Source: Marinobacter sp.
Lineage (GTDB): Bacteria; Pseudomonadota; Gammaproteobacteria; Pseudomonadales; Oleiphilaceae
Direction: 5' to 3'
Assembly: GCA_017643965.1 (NCBI GenBank)
Contig: JAEPMM010000254.1
Location: forward strand, 1-5,218
Length of the DNA: 5,218 bases
Part shown: positions 5,109-5,218 of the stretch, one piece after another
How positions within the stretch are numbered: position 1 is the first letter of the stretch
Layout of the letters: each line of letters begins with the position of its first letter
The notes under the pieces: model-generated
Seen by the model: only the letters and a program-made list of their open reading frames with translations
Told to the model about the DNA's origin: nothing
The model's database searches: none
Translations under genes and position numbers: made by a program

Positions 5109-5218
5109 TTATTCCAAAGGGAAATTTAAAAAAAGAAGAGACATAAACAATATAAAACTCGACAAATGAAGGTTTTATTGGGAGAGGTAAATTTTTTATA
5201 TGTGCCCAATCAATGCAA
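5076..5218. mobile_element. Edge of AT-rich foreign DNA (island or transposon end) inserted in the MarR gene
   Basis: Bases 5101-5218 contain 32 G/C of 118 (27%), against about 62% in the flanking genes, and the change coincides with the loss of the MarR reading frame. No integrase, transposase or recognised terminal repeat is visible in the ~140 bases available, so the element type cannot be named. A short palindrome TTTGCAAA (5084-5091) lies close to the junction. Confidence 0.65.
5200..5218 (+). CDS. Possible start of an unidentified gene in the AT-rich segment, cut by right edge
   Basis: A purine-rich GGGAGAGG (5180-5187) stands out in very AT-rich DNA and precedes ATG 5200 (MCPINA, then the edge) by 12 bases, somewhat long for a ribosome site. 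TATAAA at 5151-5156 could be a -10. A competing open frame begins at ATG 5166 (MKVLLGEVNF onward) and has no ribosome site. Nothing can be said about function. Confidence 0.2.

Noticed and set aside
5004..5124. 10-base inverted repeat TTTCCCTTTG (5004-5013) / CAAAGGGAAA (5115-5124) flanking the junction
   Set aside because: Considered as recombination sites or an element end, but one arm is inside the MarR coding sequence and neither is at the junction; the ~100-base spacing fits no known end structure. Probably chance.

Overview
The window looks like chromosomal DNA of a GC-rich marine gammaproteobacterium of the Marinobacter type. This is an inference from protein flavour and base composition, not a database match. 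Sampled coding stretches are about 62% GC, but the last ~140 bases fall to about 29% GC.

Layout. (1) Bases 1-454, minus strand: the N-terminal half of an alpha/beta hydrolase that runs off the left edge. (2) Bases 563-3244, minus strand: a two-gene unit. A WYL-domain transcriptional regulator of the BrxR/CapW type (3244-2339) is followed after 9 bases by a secreted OB-fold plus endonuclease/exonuclease/phosphatase nuclease of the ExeM/NucH type (2329-563). (3) Bases 3245-3543: a 299-base divergent intergenic region with four copies of TTAATG, two of them forming an inverted repeat just upstream of the regulator, and a GTTTT-gtc-AAAAC inverted repeat on the transporter side. (4) Bases 3544-4830, plus strand: a YcaD-like 12-TM major facilitator transporter, followed by a strong stem-loop. 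(5) Bases 4992-5108, plus strand: the first ~28 codons of a MarR-family regulator, cut off abruptly where GC-rich DNA gives way to AT-rich DNA. (6) Bases ~5076-5218: the edge of foreign DNA, probably a mobile element or genomic island, with only the barest start of a possible gene.

How the parts may work together. The regulator probably controls its own promoter and the nuclease co-transcribed with it. Close relatives of this regulator usually sit in front of phage-defence operons (BREX, CBASS), so a secreted DNase as its only visible partner is unusual. The MFS gene and the MarR remnant form a separate plus-strand block. The interrupted MarR gene is the clearest structural event in the window. 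No CRISPR array, tRNA, rRNA or complete insertion sequence was seen.
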